Shown here in pieces: positions 1-7,716 of a stretch of 17,732 bases of DNA (its first letter is position 1; each line of letters begins with the position of its first letter). The stretch is from Fidelibacterota bacterium. GTDB lineage: Bacteria; Fidelibacterota; UBA8477; JABMPR01. The translations under genes were made by a program, and so were the position numbers. The stretch lies in contig JAUVKO010000010.1 in the NCBI GenBank assembly GCA_030596225.1, forward strand, positions 1-17,732. The letters are read 5' to 3'. The notes beneath the pieces were generated by a model. It ran no database searches. It was given only the letters and a program-made list of their open reading frames with translations, and was not told the DNA's origin.

Positions 1-1184
1 CCATAGCCAATCAAACCCAGTGCCAGCATTGGTTCCTTTTCCTGCACGTTCAGCAATATTGCAGTACCCCACCCAAATGCAGTGCCTGAGGCTGAGCCAA
101 GTAGCATAAGTGTTGATTGGCCAAAGTTGAAATCATAGGATTTTATCCAGTGGTCATACACGAAAGCACCACCGATGGCACCTAATCCAGAGACCAGGAA
201 AAACATATCTTCATCACCCTCATCAAATAAAATTGACTGCAGCATCATGGTGTTATAAAAACCAAAACCCCAACCCTGAAGTAACATTAAAGCATCACCA
301 AAACTATATTGTTTGTCATTAACCAGTCGATAGCCACCCCATACACCTAGTGGATAGGCGATTAACTCTGTTATAGTCTTCTGTTTTCGCCATTTTTCCA
401 TATCTTTATCATATTGATCCATGGCAGCCTCATTATAATTACCCCAGATGTCCCATTCATTTTCAGGCTCTTCAGGTCGTTCAACCACTACACTATGGAC
501 CAAGCCCGCTGTCAATCCAGCAACTCCGGTCCACATGGTCCATGTCCAGGCTTGTCCATTGGATGGTTGATACTCATTGAACAAATATTCCCCACCATAA
601 TGACCTGCTGGTACCGATGCCATTAGGATCCAGGCCCAAAGGGTTTCGCGTTGCTCGCCGCTATTGTCATATAGATCCAGAAGTTGATTTACACCCAAAC
701 CATAGCGTAGACCCAGTAATGAACCATAGCGCATCATTTGGGTTCGAGCATGGGACATTTCCATATTCTTAGTGTACTGATAGGTGAGATAAAAAGCCCC
801 ACCCATGGAAATCATCTCACCACCGACAAACCAACGACCATCTTCAGCATGCAGAACATAGGGAATTCCCCATCCATAGAGTCCAGAACCAATTACTATG
901 TTTTGGAGCACCAGCGGCCATCGACCGGACTGGTCCAGAGCTTGCTGAATATCAAGACCAGGGCTCCACTGGGATTCCAGGACACGACTACTGTCAATCG
1001 AAAGCAGTAATGACTCGACCAGAATATCCATAAGAGCACGCTCTTCCGAGCTGATCGTTCCATCTTTCATTGCCGTATCCCAGGCATGTTGGTACACAGA
1101 TTGACTCATAAGAGAGTCTGCCTGCTGGGCAAATAACCCGTTTAGTGAGAGGATCAGAATAAAACCAGATAGGAATGCTTTCAT
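1..1184 (-). CDS. Partial secreted or envelope protein of unknown function (3' end outside window)
   Basis: An uninterrupted minus-strand frame runs from an ATG at 1184-1182 to the window edge (394 codons, no stop). It has a near-perfect Shine-Dalgarno sequence (AAGGAGG, complement of 1190-1196) just upstream. The N-terminus is a clear signal peptide: Met-Lys, a hydrophobic run, then LFA before QQ, with likely cleavage after residue 19. The mature part begins polar, then alternates Gly/Trp/Tyr-rich hydrophobic stretches with short charged loops (for example near residues 95-125, 185-225 and 275-390). This suggests an envelope-associated protein with several membrane-embedded or amphipathic segments. 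One acidic segment rich in Glu, Asp, Lys and Trp sits at about residues 235-265. I recognise no family and assign no function. It is divergent from the ClC gene, with 160 bp between the two starts that should hold both promoters. Confidence 0.8.
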   Translation of the reverse strand, partial: MKAFLSGFILILSLNGLFAQQADSLMSQSVYQHAWDTAMKDGTISSEERALMDILVESLLLSIDSSRVLESQWSPGLDIQQALDQSGRWPLVLQNIVIGSGLYGWGIPYVLHAEDGRWFVGGEMISMGGAFYLTYQYTKNMEMSHARTQMMRYGSLLGLRYGLGVNQLLDLYDNSGEQRETLWAWILMASVPAGHYGGEYLFNEYQPSNGQAWTWTMWTGVAGLTAGLVHSVVVERPEEPENEWDIWGNYNEAAMDQYDKDMEKWRKQKTITELIAYPLGVWGGYRLVNDKQYSFGDALMLLQGWGFGFYNTMMLQSILFDEGDEDMFFLVSGLGAIGGAFVYDHWIKSYDFNFGQSTLMLLGSASGTAFGWGTAILLNVQEKEPMLALGLIGY

Positions 1185-1189
1185 ATGCG

Positions 1190-1196
1190 CCTCCTT
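1190..1196 (-). promoter_or_regulatory. Shine-Dalgarno site of the partial secreted-protein gene
   Basis: Read on the minus strand this is AAGGAGG, 5 bases before the ATG at 1184. It fixes the start of the partial gene and argues against the longer, different-frame minus-strand ORF that crosses this divergent gap. Confidence 0.7.
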
Positions 1197-1344
1197 GTTT
1201 AAGATTAAAGTTAAGCCTAAACCTTGTTCTGCTAAAGAAGAATCTCCTCGAGCTGCATGAAGACCTTTCTTGCAAAGCAACATCAGTTGGTTTACTTAAC
1301 AGCAAGTATTTATCTGAGTTTTCAGAAAGGAAATTCAAGAACAC

Positions 1345-3441
1345 ATGAGCGCCCCCCCGAGCAAAGAGCGAATTAAAAAGCTTCGCCGGCAACTAAATCG
1401 TCGTCGCGCTCGCTATGTGTGGATACAAAACATCCTTTTCAAAATCAAATCTTTTGATCAGCTATTTGTTATTATCATGGCCATGTTCATCGGAATTTTT
1501 GCCGGAGTGATCTCAGCTGGATTCCGAACTCTTATTGACTTCTTTCGACACTCTCTATGGGGACAGGGTGCCCTCATAGATGTTGTCATGGAAGCCCCAC
1601 TATATTTCAAAATTGGCATTCCGGCTTTAGGAGGTGCCCTGGTAGCTTGGTTCGTTAAGCGCTTTGCTTCAGAAGCCAAGGGTCATGGTGTTCCAGAGGT
1701 CATGAATGCAGTGGCAACCCAAAACGGATTCATTCGGATGCGAGTAGTGATCATCAAGGCTTTTGCCTCAGCCATGTCCATCGCTTCCGGTGCTTCTGTA
1801 GGACGAGAAGGTCCAATTGTTCAAATTGGTTCAGCATTCGGCTCGTCTGTGGGACAACTCTTTCAAGTTTCCGTACGCCGCATGAAGACATTTATCGGTT
1901 GTGGTGCTGCCGCTGGGATTGCAGCTACTTTTAATGCGCCTATTGCCGGAGCCATTTTCGCATCTGAAGTGATTCTTGGTGATTTCAGTGCCGCAGCAAT
2001 TGGACCTATTATCATTGCTTCAGTTTTTGGAACCGTCATCAGTCGCAGTTTGTATGGTGACTTCCCGGCCTTTGTACCACCGGCATACACTCTGCACTCA
2101 CCCATTGAGATTATTTTCTATATTATTTTAGGTGTTGTTACCGGCTTCGTAGCCTGGTTTTTTGTCCGGTCCTTGTACAAGAGTGAAGATGTTTTTGATG
2201 CCTTGAAAGCACCCGTTGCTGTTAAAGGTCTCCTCGGTGGCGCTTTACTAGGTGGAGTAGCGGTCTATCTCCCTCAGATTTTGGGAGTGGGCTATGAGAC
2301 AATGGAATCGGTTCTTAGTGGAAATCTGGGTCTAGCCATTGCCGCTGGTCTGGTGTTGGCTAAGATTTTAGCCACTGGACTGTCAATGGGTTTCGGTGCC
2401 TCCGGTGGCATTTTTGCACCTTCTCTTTTTATAGGATCTATGCTGGGTGGCGCAATGGGAAGTATTATTCACACAATGTTCCCGGAGATAACCGCCAGTA
2501 GTGGTGCTTATGCCCTGGTGGGAATGGCAGCCATGGTTGCCGCCACAACCCATGCACCGGTTACAGCAGTCCTGATCATTTTTGAAATGACAACTGAATA
2601 TTCAGTTATTCTGCCTTTGATGATCACCAGCATTATTGCCATGGTCATTTCATCTCGACTTCTGGACGGGGCCAATATTTACACCCTGAAACTGAAACGT
2701 CGCGGAATCGATATTTATGGTGGTAAAGACATCAATGTTCTGGATCAGATCAGCGTAAACACTTTAAAGAAAAAAATCATTAATACGATTCCGGAATCTC
2801 TTTCCCTGGAAGGTCTCCTGGAGAAATTGTCTATAAGTTCTGCTTTAAATTTCTATGTCAAAGACGAGGATGGTCATCTGATCGGTATTATCACCCATTC
2901 TGCCATGCGTAGATTTCTTAATCATCAGGAAGACATTCCTGCTGGCGTGACGGTCAGGGATATGATGAACCGTAAGTTCGAAGTGATCTCCGATGCAACC
3001 CCTATCCATGAGGCACTACGGAAAATGACCGAAATGGATTTAGAAGCATTACCCGTTGTTGATGACAACAACATTTTAAATGGTGAAGTGGAACGCACGG
3101 CAATTGTTCATCAATATCAAGAATTACTGATTCACACGGAATCCGCTAAGGCCATAGCCAACTCCATGAAATTCATTCAGAAGCAATACCATGAAAAATC
3201 AGAAGTTATCCCCGGGTTCTTTCTGGCTCGTATTAATACGCCATCAACTTTTGTGAATCAATCCCTGCGCTCTCTCAATGTCCGCCAATCTTATGGCGTG
3301 GATATTCTCCTCATCAGACGAACAAGTGACGGCCAGGAAAAGGATATTATTCCTGACGTGAATGAGAAACTGCTATCTTCAGATCAATTACTGGTTTTTG
3401 GTAAGCAGAAACATGTTGAGAAGCTCTGTACCATCCTCTGA
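1345..3441 (+). CDS. ClC-family chloride channel/transporter with CBS pair and TrkA-C-like domain
   Basis: This is a 698-residue inner-membrane anion channel or antiporter. The short basic N-terminus (residues 8-24) is followed by the ClC membrane domain (about 35-440). Signature motifs are GHGVP (113-117, the GSGIP position, with His replacing Ser), GREGP with the gating Glu E155 (153-157), FNAP (197-200) and the GGIFAP selectivity loop (354-359). The second Glu of the E. coli ClC-ec1 internal pair (E203, proton glutamate) aligns with V209 after E208, as in vertebrate ClC channels. A CBS pair spans roughly 475-600. A TrkA-C/RCK-C-like domain spans roughly 620-698, suggesting control by a nucleotide or other small ligand. 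The ATG at 1345 is the first plausible start and has AAGGA about 14 bases upstream. The gene stands alone. Whether it is a channel or an antiporter is inferred only from single residues. Confidence 0.93.
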   Translation: MSAPPSKERIKKLRRQLNRRRARYVWIQNILFKIKSFDQLFVIIMAMFIGIFAGVISAGFRTLIDFFRHSLWGQGALIDVVMEAPLYFKIGIPALGGALVAWFVKRFASEAKGHGVPEVMNAVATQNGFIRMRVVIIKAFASAMSIASGASVGREGPIVQIGSAFGSSVGQLFQVSVRRMKTFIGCGAAAGIAATFNAPIAGAIFASEVILGDFSAAAIGPIIIASVFGTVISRSLYGDFPAFVPPAYTLHSPIEIIFYIILGVVTGFVAWFFVRSLYKSEDVFDALKAPVAVKGLLGGALLGGVAVYLPQILGVGYETMESVLSGNLGLAIAAGLVLAKILATGLSMGFGASGGIFAPSLFIGSMLGGAMGSIIHTMFPEITASSGAYALVGMAAMVAATTHAPVTAVLIIFEMTTEYSVILPLMITSIIAMVISSRLLDGANIYTLKLKRRGIDIYGGKDINVLDQISVNTLKKKIINTIPESLSLEGLLEKLSISSALNFYVKDEDGHLIGIITHSAMRRFLNHQEDIPAGVTVRDMMNRKFEVISDATPIHEALRKMTEMDLEALPVVDDNNILNGEVERTAIVHQYQELLIHTESAKAIANSMKFIQKQYHEKSEVIPGFFLARINTPSTFVNQSLRSLNVRQSYGVDILLIRRTSDGQEKDIIPDVNEKLLSSDQLLVFGKQKHVEKLCTIL

Positions 3442-3462
3442 TTTAGCGAGTTCGTAAAAACA

Positions 3463-3495
3463 GTCATCCTGGAGCGCCAGCGAAGGATCTCGACC
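3463..3495 (+). repeat. REP-like dispersed palindromic element, copy 1
   Basis: The element begins GTCATCCTGGAGCGCCAGCG and ends AAGGATCTCGACC. It resembles the GTCATCCTGAGCGAAGCGAAGGATCT-type intergenic repeats found in many environmental bacterial genomes. It contains a small CTGG/CCAG stem (3469-3480). Its first nine bases are repeated as an exact inverted copy at 3607-3615. Confidence 0.55.
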
Positions 3496-3570
3496 CTTTT
3501 GCAAAGCATTATGATTAATAGCTATGGCTTGAAACTAGTATTTCGTAGAGCGTGTTTGAAACTGATTATC

Positions 3571-3617
3571 CTCGACGGAGCCCGTACTGAGCGTAGCCGA
3601 AGTGCTCAGGATGACGG
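3571..3617 (-). repeat. REP-like dispersed palindromic element, copy 2 (inverted)
   Basis: This copy contains GAGCGTAGCCGAAG and ends CAGGATGAC, the reverse complement of the start of the element at 3463. CTGAGC (3587-3592) and GCTCAG (3604-3609) form a 6-bp stem with an 11-base loop. Together with the copy at 3463 it makes an inverted pair about 150 bp across, an arrangement known for mosaic REP elements. Confidence 0.55.
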
Positions 3618-3761
3618 GAATAAATATTTTATTCACCAAAAGTTAGTTTTTCCCCATTGGTCCTTCAGAAATTCAAAGAACCCGGAAGGTTGTCTGATGT
3701 CATTTTGATCATTTGAGACAATGTCAACAGCCGATAATTCAACCCTGGGATCCACCCCATG

Positions 3762-5744
3762 CTATTTTACCAAGAGTAATTTCCGGATTTCAGTTTGGAT
3801 TCCAGCTTGCAACCTGCAAAAGTAGATCCCTGCCTCCACCGCTTTCCCCTGTTGATCCAGACTATTCCAGGATGTTTTGTGATGTCCACGGATTTGGTTA
3901 CTATTTATCAAGTCAACCACCTCTTTTCCCATTACGTCTACAATACTTATATGGACAGGCCCGCTCTTATCCAAACTATAGGGGATAATCGTCATCGGAT
4001 TAAATGGATTGGGATAATTCTGTCCAAGCTCAAAGTACTCCGGACCCACCTGTTCATCTTCAATCACCCCGATGACATAATCTGTTGACTTCAGTATCCA
4101 ATCATCAGGATCCATAACCAGCCCTGTAACAATCTCCCCCGGTGGAATCTGAAAATGAAAGGTCATGAATTGTTCATTGATTCTCAATACAGTATCAATT
4201 ACTGAACTTGTTGTCGTAATTCGAAAATCCACGGGCATATCAAAAACAATCCCTGATTGGATGGTCTGGATCAGTAGATCCTCCCCAGTTTGTGCACGAT
4301 AGGCTCGGTAGTGAGGAAAACCAGGTCCATAGATCCACTGCTGGAAAAAATTATCCAGATCAAGACCTGTGATCTCTTCACAGACCATCTGGAATTGCTC
4401 CGTAGTGGCGGTCTTGTATTTGAATTCTGGATCGGCTGCATAAGTCTGCAGAATTTCAAAGAAGGTCTCATCTCCGACCATGTGTCTTAACATGTGCAAC
4501 ACCCAGGCTGGTTTATTATATGAAAGGCTTAAACCAAAAATGGATTCAGTCTCTGGGTCCTCAACATAAATGGTGCCTGTTCCGTAATATTCAAAAGCCT
4601 TCATCTTTTCACGGTAGCCTGCTGGTCCATAATGCTCTTCCCACCACAAGGCTTCAGCATAACGGGCAAAACCTTCATTAATCCAAATATGGTGGTAACT
4701 GTAACAGGTGATCATATCCCCAAACCACATATGGGCCAATTCATGAGCAACCCGTCGTTCTGTAGGATCCCCCATGGATGTCAGGGTTTGATGCTCCATA
4801 CCATAACTTTTTCCCCATTCGGCATGACCATATTTTTCATCCATAAAGGGATAGGGTCCAAATTGGCTTTCAAACAGACGGATCATATCCGGTAATAACC
4901 GATAATTTGCTGTCATGTATGATGGGTAGGGATTATCCGGGTGACTATAGGTATAGAACTGTATCGGCAAAGTATCATTATTAGCATCTACATAAATGTC
5001 ACCCCATTCATAGAATTCGTAGATGGAAAGAGATACCAGATAGGTGGCAATGGGGTGTCCCACATGCCAGTGCCAGGTTTTACTGCCATCTCCATGATCA
5101 AGAGTAGAAACCAGACGACCGTTGGAGGCTACGGTCATATAATCGTCTATGGTCACCACAATATCCACTGAATCAGCTTTATCCCGAGGATAATCCACTG
5201 AAGGCCACCAGTCCCGTGCGTCATAAGGTTGTGAATTGGTCCAGATTGCACGTCGTCCGGATTCATAATCCCAGTTAAAGCCCTGGTCATCATGGTTATT
5301 AGCCGGTCCTGACTCTGAGAAGATGCGGACAGATATTCGTTGGCCAAGTCCTGGCTTTTCAACAACAGGTATCCTTAGTAGATCATTACCATGATAGAAA
5401 ATAACAGAATCATCATCAAACAGAACATTGGTAACTGTGATATTTCCTACTCCAGAATTATCCGTAGAATAGTCCAGTTCAATAACTTCCAGACTTGTAT
5501 CAAGCACCACCAATTCTACTAAGAACTCATTCGTCATGGAAGTAGTGGCAATATCAATGTCAAAATTCAGACTATAATAGCGAATGTCGATCTTCTGCTG
5601 CTCTGTCGTCGGAGCTACATCCCTTAAAAAAACATCCTGGTGAGCATGCCCACAGGGCTTTTCCTCATCGATAAAACCAAAAGATGTGAGTGAAAATAGC
5701 AATCCCAGTATGATTGTAATTAGAGCATTATATGATTTGTTCAC
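3762..5744 (-). CDS. Secreted M1-family zinc metallopeptidase with C-terminal Por/T9SS-type sorting tail
   Basis: About 660 residues from the GTG at 5744-5742. A signal peptide covers residues 1 to about 24. The N-terminal beta domain of M1 aminopeptidases follows. The catalytic part has GMEHQ (315-319, the GxMEN-like substrate loop with His for Asn), the zinc motif HELAH (334-338), the third ligand E357 in NEGF, and a Tyr at about 409 (YNKPAW) as candidate transition-state residue. The final 85 or so residues begin at GQNYPNPFNP and form a FlgD-like Ig fold ending in basic/hydrophobic residues, the type A sorting domain of type IX-like secretion in FCB bacteria. It probably trims peptides outside the cell. 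A TTG at 5777 in the same frame is an alternative start, but it lies upstream of a strong AAAAGGAGA ribosome site that fits only the GTG, and using it would add a basic extension before the signal peptide. Confidence 0.9.
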   Translation of the reverse strand: MNKSYNALITIILGLLFSLTSFGFIDEEKPCGHAHQDVFLRDVAPTTEQQKIDIRYYSLNFDIDIATTSMTNEFLVELVVLDTSLEVIELDYSTDNSGVGNITVTNVLFDDDSVIFYHGNDLLRIPVVEKPGLGQRISVRIFSESGPANNHDDQGFNWDYESGRRAIWTNSQPYDARDWWPSVDYPRDKADSVDIVVTIDDYMTVASNGRLVSTLDHGDGSKTWHWHVGHPIATYLVSLSIYEFYEWGDIYVDANNDTLPIQFYTYSHPDNPYPSYMTANYRLLPDMIRLFESQFGPYPFMDEKYGHAEWGKSYGMEHQTLTSMGDPTERRVAHELAHMWFGDMITCYSYHHIWINEGFARYAEALWWEEHYGPAGYREKMKAFEYYGTGTIYVEDPETESIFGLSLSYNKPAWVLHMLRHMVGDETFFEILQTYAADPEFKYKTATTEQFQMVCEEITGLDLDNFFQQWIYGPGFPHYRAYRAQTGEDLLIQTIQSGIVFDMPVDFRITTTSSVIDTVLRINEQFMTFHFQIPPGEIVTGLVMDPDDWILKSTDYVIGVIEDEQVGPEYFELGQNYPNPFNPMTIIPYSLDKSGPVHISIVDVMGKEVVDLINSNQIRGHHKTSWNSLDQQGKAVEAGIYFCRLQAGIQTEIRKLLLVK

Positions 5745-5753
5745 GCTTAGAGC

Positions 5754-5762
5754 TCTCCTTTT
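5754..5762 (-). promoter_or_regulatory. Ribosome binding site deciding the GTG start of the M1 peptidase
   Basis: On the minus strand this reads AAAAGGAGA, about 9-10 bases before the GTG at 5744. It lies inside the frame that would be translated from the upstream TTG at 5777, so it supports GTG as the real start and gives a normal signal peptide. Confidence 0.65.
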
Positions 5763-5777
5763 AAATAGCCTTGGCAA

Positions 5778-6153
5778 TGTTCCTCATTACATTTTCCAAT
5801 AGTACAACGTAACATCCATCCCACAGCTTTATGTGTGACATCGCGACGAAGTCCCGACTTTATCGTCGGGATGAAGGCGAATAAAAGGTAACCGAAACCA
5901 TTCCAAAATCGTTATAGATAATGTTGAGCTAAATAGTGTTGTTTGCTCTAGGAAATATTTGTGTTTGGTCTCCATAGTTTCATGAGAACTTCCACAATTT
6001 TGAGTCAATCTGAGTAAATAATGATTCCGTGTTCCACTTGCCATTAATGCTAAAACAAAATAGATTGAGCAGGGCATTAAATGATAATTATTCGGCTTTT
6101 TTAATGTTCTTCGATTATTAGATTTTTCAGATTAGCTAGAGAGGGAGAATGCC
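5778..6153. other. Divergent intergenic region, no gene seen
   Basis: Between the M1 peptidase (minus) and the tetraheme cytochrome (plus). The 82-codon minus-strand frame at 5829-6077 has no good ribosome site or recognisable protein character and crosses the palindrome at 5852, so I reject it. Promoters for both flanking genes must lie here, but I cannot point to convincing -35/-10 pairs. The ribosome site GAGGGAGA before the ATG at 6154 is good. Confidence 0.5.
5852..5871. repeat. Short perfect palindrome (REP-like hairpin)
   Basis: TCCCGAC (5852-5858) and GTCGGGA (5865-5871) form a 7-bp perfect stem with a 6-base loop. Flanking TCGC (5841-5844) and GCGA (5877-5880) extend the dyad imperfectly. 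This resembles dispersed intergenic palindromes. No T-run follows on either strand, so I do not call it a terminator. Confidence 0.5.
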
Positions 6154-6771
6154 ATGAGGAAAATATTTTTACTTTTAACAATCGTTAGTTTTGCCTGGAC
6201 TCAGTCATTTGATTACGTTGGTACAAACGGATGTAAAACGTGCCATAAAAGCAGTAAAAAGGGCGCCCAGTATGTTAAGTGGTCAGAAGGCCCACATGCC
6301 AATGCTTTTGAAACCTTGAAATCAGCTGAATCAGCAAAGATTGCCCAGGAAATGGGACTTAAGGTTGCCGCATACGAAGCACCTGAGTGCCTGTCCTGTC
6401 ATGCTACCGGTTATGGTAATGGTGGTTATGAAGTCAAAGACGCCTCCTTCTGGGATCAAAAAACCGAAAAAGGGAAACCCACTAGAGATGTTAAAAGAAT
6501 GACTGGACTCCAGAGTGTCTCATGTGAAGCTTGTCATGGTCCCGGCAAGAGCTATAAATCAAGCAAAAAAATGAAAGCCATATTCATCGGTAAGCTGGAT
6601 GGCAAAACTGTTGGTTTGGAAGAACAAACTGAACAGACCTGTCTTGCTTGTCACAATGAAAAAAGTCCAACTTATGTAAAATTTGATTACATCGCAAGAT
6701 CTAAAGAAATGGCCCATCCAATTTCGGCCGAAATGCGCAAGGAATTACACGAAAAATATAGTTCCAAATAA
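6154..6771 (+). CDS. Periplasmic tetraheme cytochrome c (cytochrome c554-like)
   Basis: A 205-residue exported cytochrome. The N-terminus is a signal peptide (residues 1 to about 17). Four CXXCH heme-attachment motifs lie at residues 27-31, 79-83, 124-128 and 163-167. Extra His residues at H48, H188 and H199 are candidate distal ligands. The wide motif spacing and the CEACHGPG and GPHA stretches resemble the cytochrome c554/NrfB-like multiheme superfamily. A plain Lys-rich mature surface suits soluble electron transfer. Start: ATG at 6154 with GAGGGAGA nearby. It lies 249 bp before the octaheme cytochrome that opens the rnf operon, so it may be a soluble periplasmic partner, though it could have its own transcript. 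The partner and electron acceptor are inferred, not shown. Confidence 0.88.
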   Translation: MRKIFLLLTIVSFAWTQSFDYVGTNGCKTCHKSSKKGAQYVKWSEGPHANAFETLKSAESAKIAQEMGLKVAAYEAPECLSCHATGYGNGGYEVKDASFWDQKTEKGKPTRDVKRMTGLQSVSCEACHGPGKSYKSSKKMKAIFIGKLDGKTVGLEEQTEQTCLACHNEKSPTYVKFDYIARSKEMAHPISAEMRKELHEKYSSK

Positions 6772-6863
6772 ATTTTATTCTGGTAATGTAATTAATATTT
6801 ACGGATAATTGCATTGGTACTATAATTGCTTGGTACTAATAGCGGGAAAGGATAAATACATTA

Positions 6864-6950
6864 CAAATTCCTATTCTATGGAATTTGGTAAGGATAAATT
6901 AATCCTGGTGTATCAAAATACTGATACTGGGCATATTTCCTTTGATACTG
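6864..6950. promoter_or_regulatory. Leader with three adjacent small dyads upstream of the cytochrome-rnf operon
   Basis: Three inverted repeats follow one another with 3-base gaps: CAAATTCC/GGAATTTG (6864-6871 and 6880-6887), AGGAT/ATCCT (6891-6895 and 6902-6906), and GTATCA/TGATAC (6910-6915 and 6922-6927). TGATACTG recurs at 6922-6929 and 6943-6950, 21 bp apart (two helical turns). This could be an operator array or a structured 5' leader for the operon starting at 7021. The short 61-codon frame across this gap has no ribosome site and looks spurious. Confidence 0.35.
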
Positions 6951-7020
6951 TGTGGGAAAGAAAACTTCACATCAATTGTATCTGTAATGCCTAATATTAC
7001 AAATCAAGAAGAGAAAATGA

Positions 7021-7698
7021 ATGGAAAATAATAACGGTTTCAATTTCGCTGATAAAAGGAATTACATTTTACTGGCAACTGCTATTCTGTTAATTATTGC
7101 AATCTGGGGATATGCTTTTGAAAAACAAACGGAGCCTGTCAGGGTAGCATTTGAAACTAAGGGAGGCGCCGTTCTATTTGATCATATGGCACATACTGCT
7201 CTAGATATCGAGTGTAGCGAATGCCATCATGATTATTCGCCGGAAGATCAGACTGAAATGAATTGCCGGAGTTGTCATTACAGCCGGGAGAATACTAATC
7301 TCTGTCCAGATGCCAGTGTTCACAAACGATGCATCGGTGAAAACTGCAGCAGTTGTCACATATCTGGTTCGGTAGAATGTGGTTTTTGTCATAATGTCAA
7401 CAATTTTAAAGCTATTCCAGAACCCGAGCTGGTTGAATTTGATGTACCGATGGGGCTGGTTGAATTCAATCATTCTCTGCATGCCTCTCCTGAAGAACTT
7501 GATCTGGGCTGTGAATTCTGTCACCATAGATATAATCCAGAAGAAAGTATTCCTGCAGTAAGCTGCAGACGCTGTCATTACAATACAAAATATGAATCAC
7601 TATGCGAAGATAATGACATTCATTTAAACTGCATCGGCGCAACCTGCGTGGAATGTCATACTGATGGTGAAGATGATTGTTCGATCTGTCATCAATAA
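7021..7698 (+). CDS. Membrane-anchored octaheme cytochrome c made of a duplicated tetraheme unit, first gene of rnf operon
   Basis: A 225-residue protein with one N-terminal transmembrane anchor (residues 15-32) and a periplasmic domain. Eight CXXCH motifs lie at 65-69, 82-86, 109-113, 120-124, 164-168, 182-186, 209-213 and 220-224. The two halves are an internal duplication with a period of 99-100 residues. Each half starts with a FDH/FNH-type loop and has CHH, CHY, CIG and two more heme sites. Two further Cys per half also recur (95/104 and 195/204). The fold type is cytochrome c7/c3-like. It ends 18 bp before the rnfC start, so co-transcription is very likely. By analogy with Methanosarcina MmcA and the Desulfovibrio rnf-linked cytochrome, it probably exchanges electrons with the periplasmic face of Rnf. 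ATG 7021 has GAAGAG upstream. Confidence 0.9.
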   Translation: MENNNGFNFADKRNYILLATAILLIIAIWGYAFEKQTEPVRVAFETKGGAVLFDHMAHTALDIECSECHHDYSPEDQTEMNCRSCHYSRENTNLCPDASVHKRCIGENCSSCHISGSVECGFCHNVNNFKAIPEPELVEFDVPMGLVEFNHSLHASPEELDLGCEFCHHRYNPEESIPAVSCRRCHYNTKYESLCEDNDIHLNCIGATCVECHTDGEDDCSICHQ

Positions 7699-7716
7699 TT
7701 GTGGGAAATAGGAAAA

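Larger units (their letters stand above)
3442..3761. other. Convergent intergenic region with dispersed repeats, no gene
   Basis: This gap of about 320 bp lies between the convergent ClC and M1 peptidase genes. Its short open frames lack a plausible ribosome site and run through the repeat elements, so I call no gene. It contains two related, inverted repeat elements (listed separately). The dyads may also help end transcription from both sides, but I see no textbook stem followed by a T-run. Confidence 0.6.

Noticed and set aside
994..1392. 132-codon minus-strand frame across the divergent gap
   Set aside because: It overlaps the signal-peptide gene in another frame and the start of the ClC gene, is rich in Arg/Phe/Ser runs, and has no ribosome site. 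The strong AAGGAGG belongs to the ATG at 1184.
3499..3708. 69-codon plus-strand frame after the ClC gene
   Set aside because: It runs straight through the inverted REP-like element, and its start has no convincing ribosome site.
5852..5871. Rho-independent terminator
   Set aside because: The perfect stem has no T-run on either strand and it lies in a divergent gap, not after a gene end.
5829..6077. 82-codon minus-strand frame before the tetraheme cytochrome
   Set aside because: It covers the 5852-5871 palindrome, has no ribosome site and no protein-like features.
3442..6153. CRISPR array or insertion sequence in the repeat-bearing gaps
   Set aside because: Repeats are two or three short palindromes with no regular spacers, no transposase gene and no target-site duplications.
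6809..6994. 61-codon frame before the octaheme cytochrome
   Set aside because: It begins with TTG without a ribosome site and crosses the three dyads. More likely non-coding leader.
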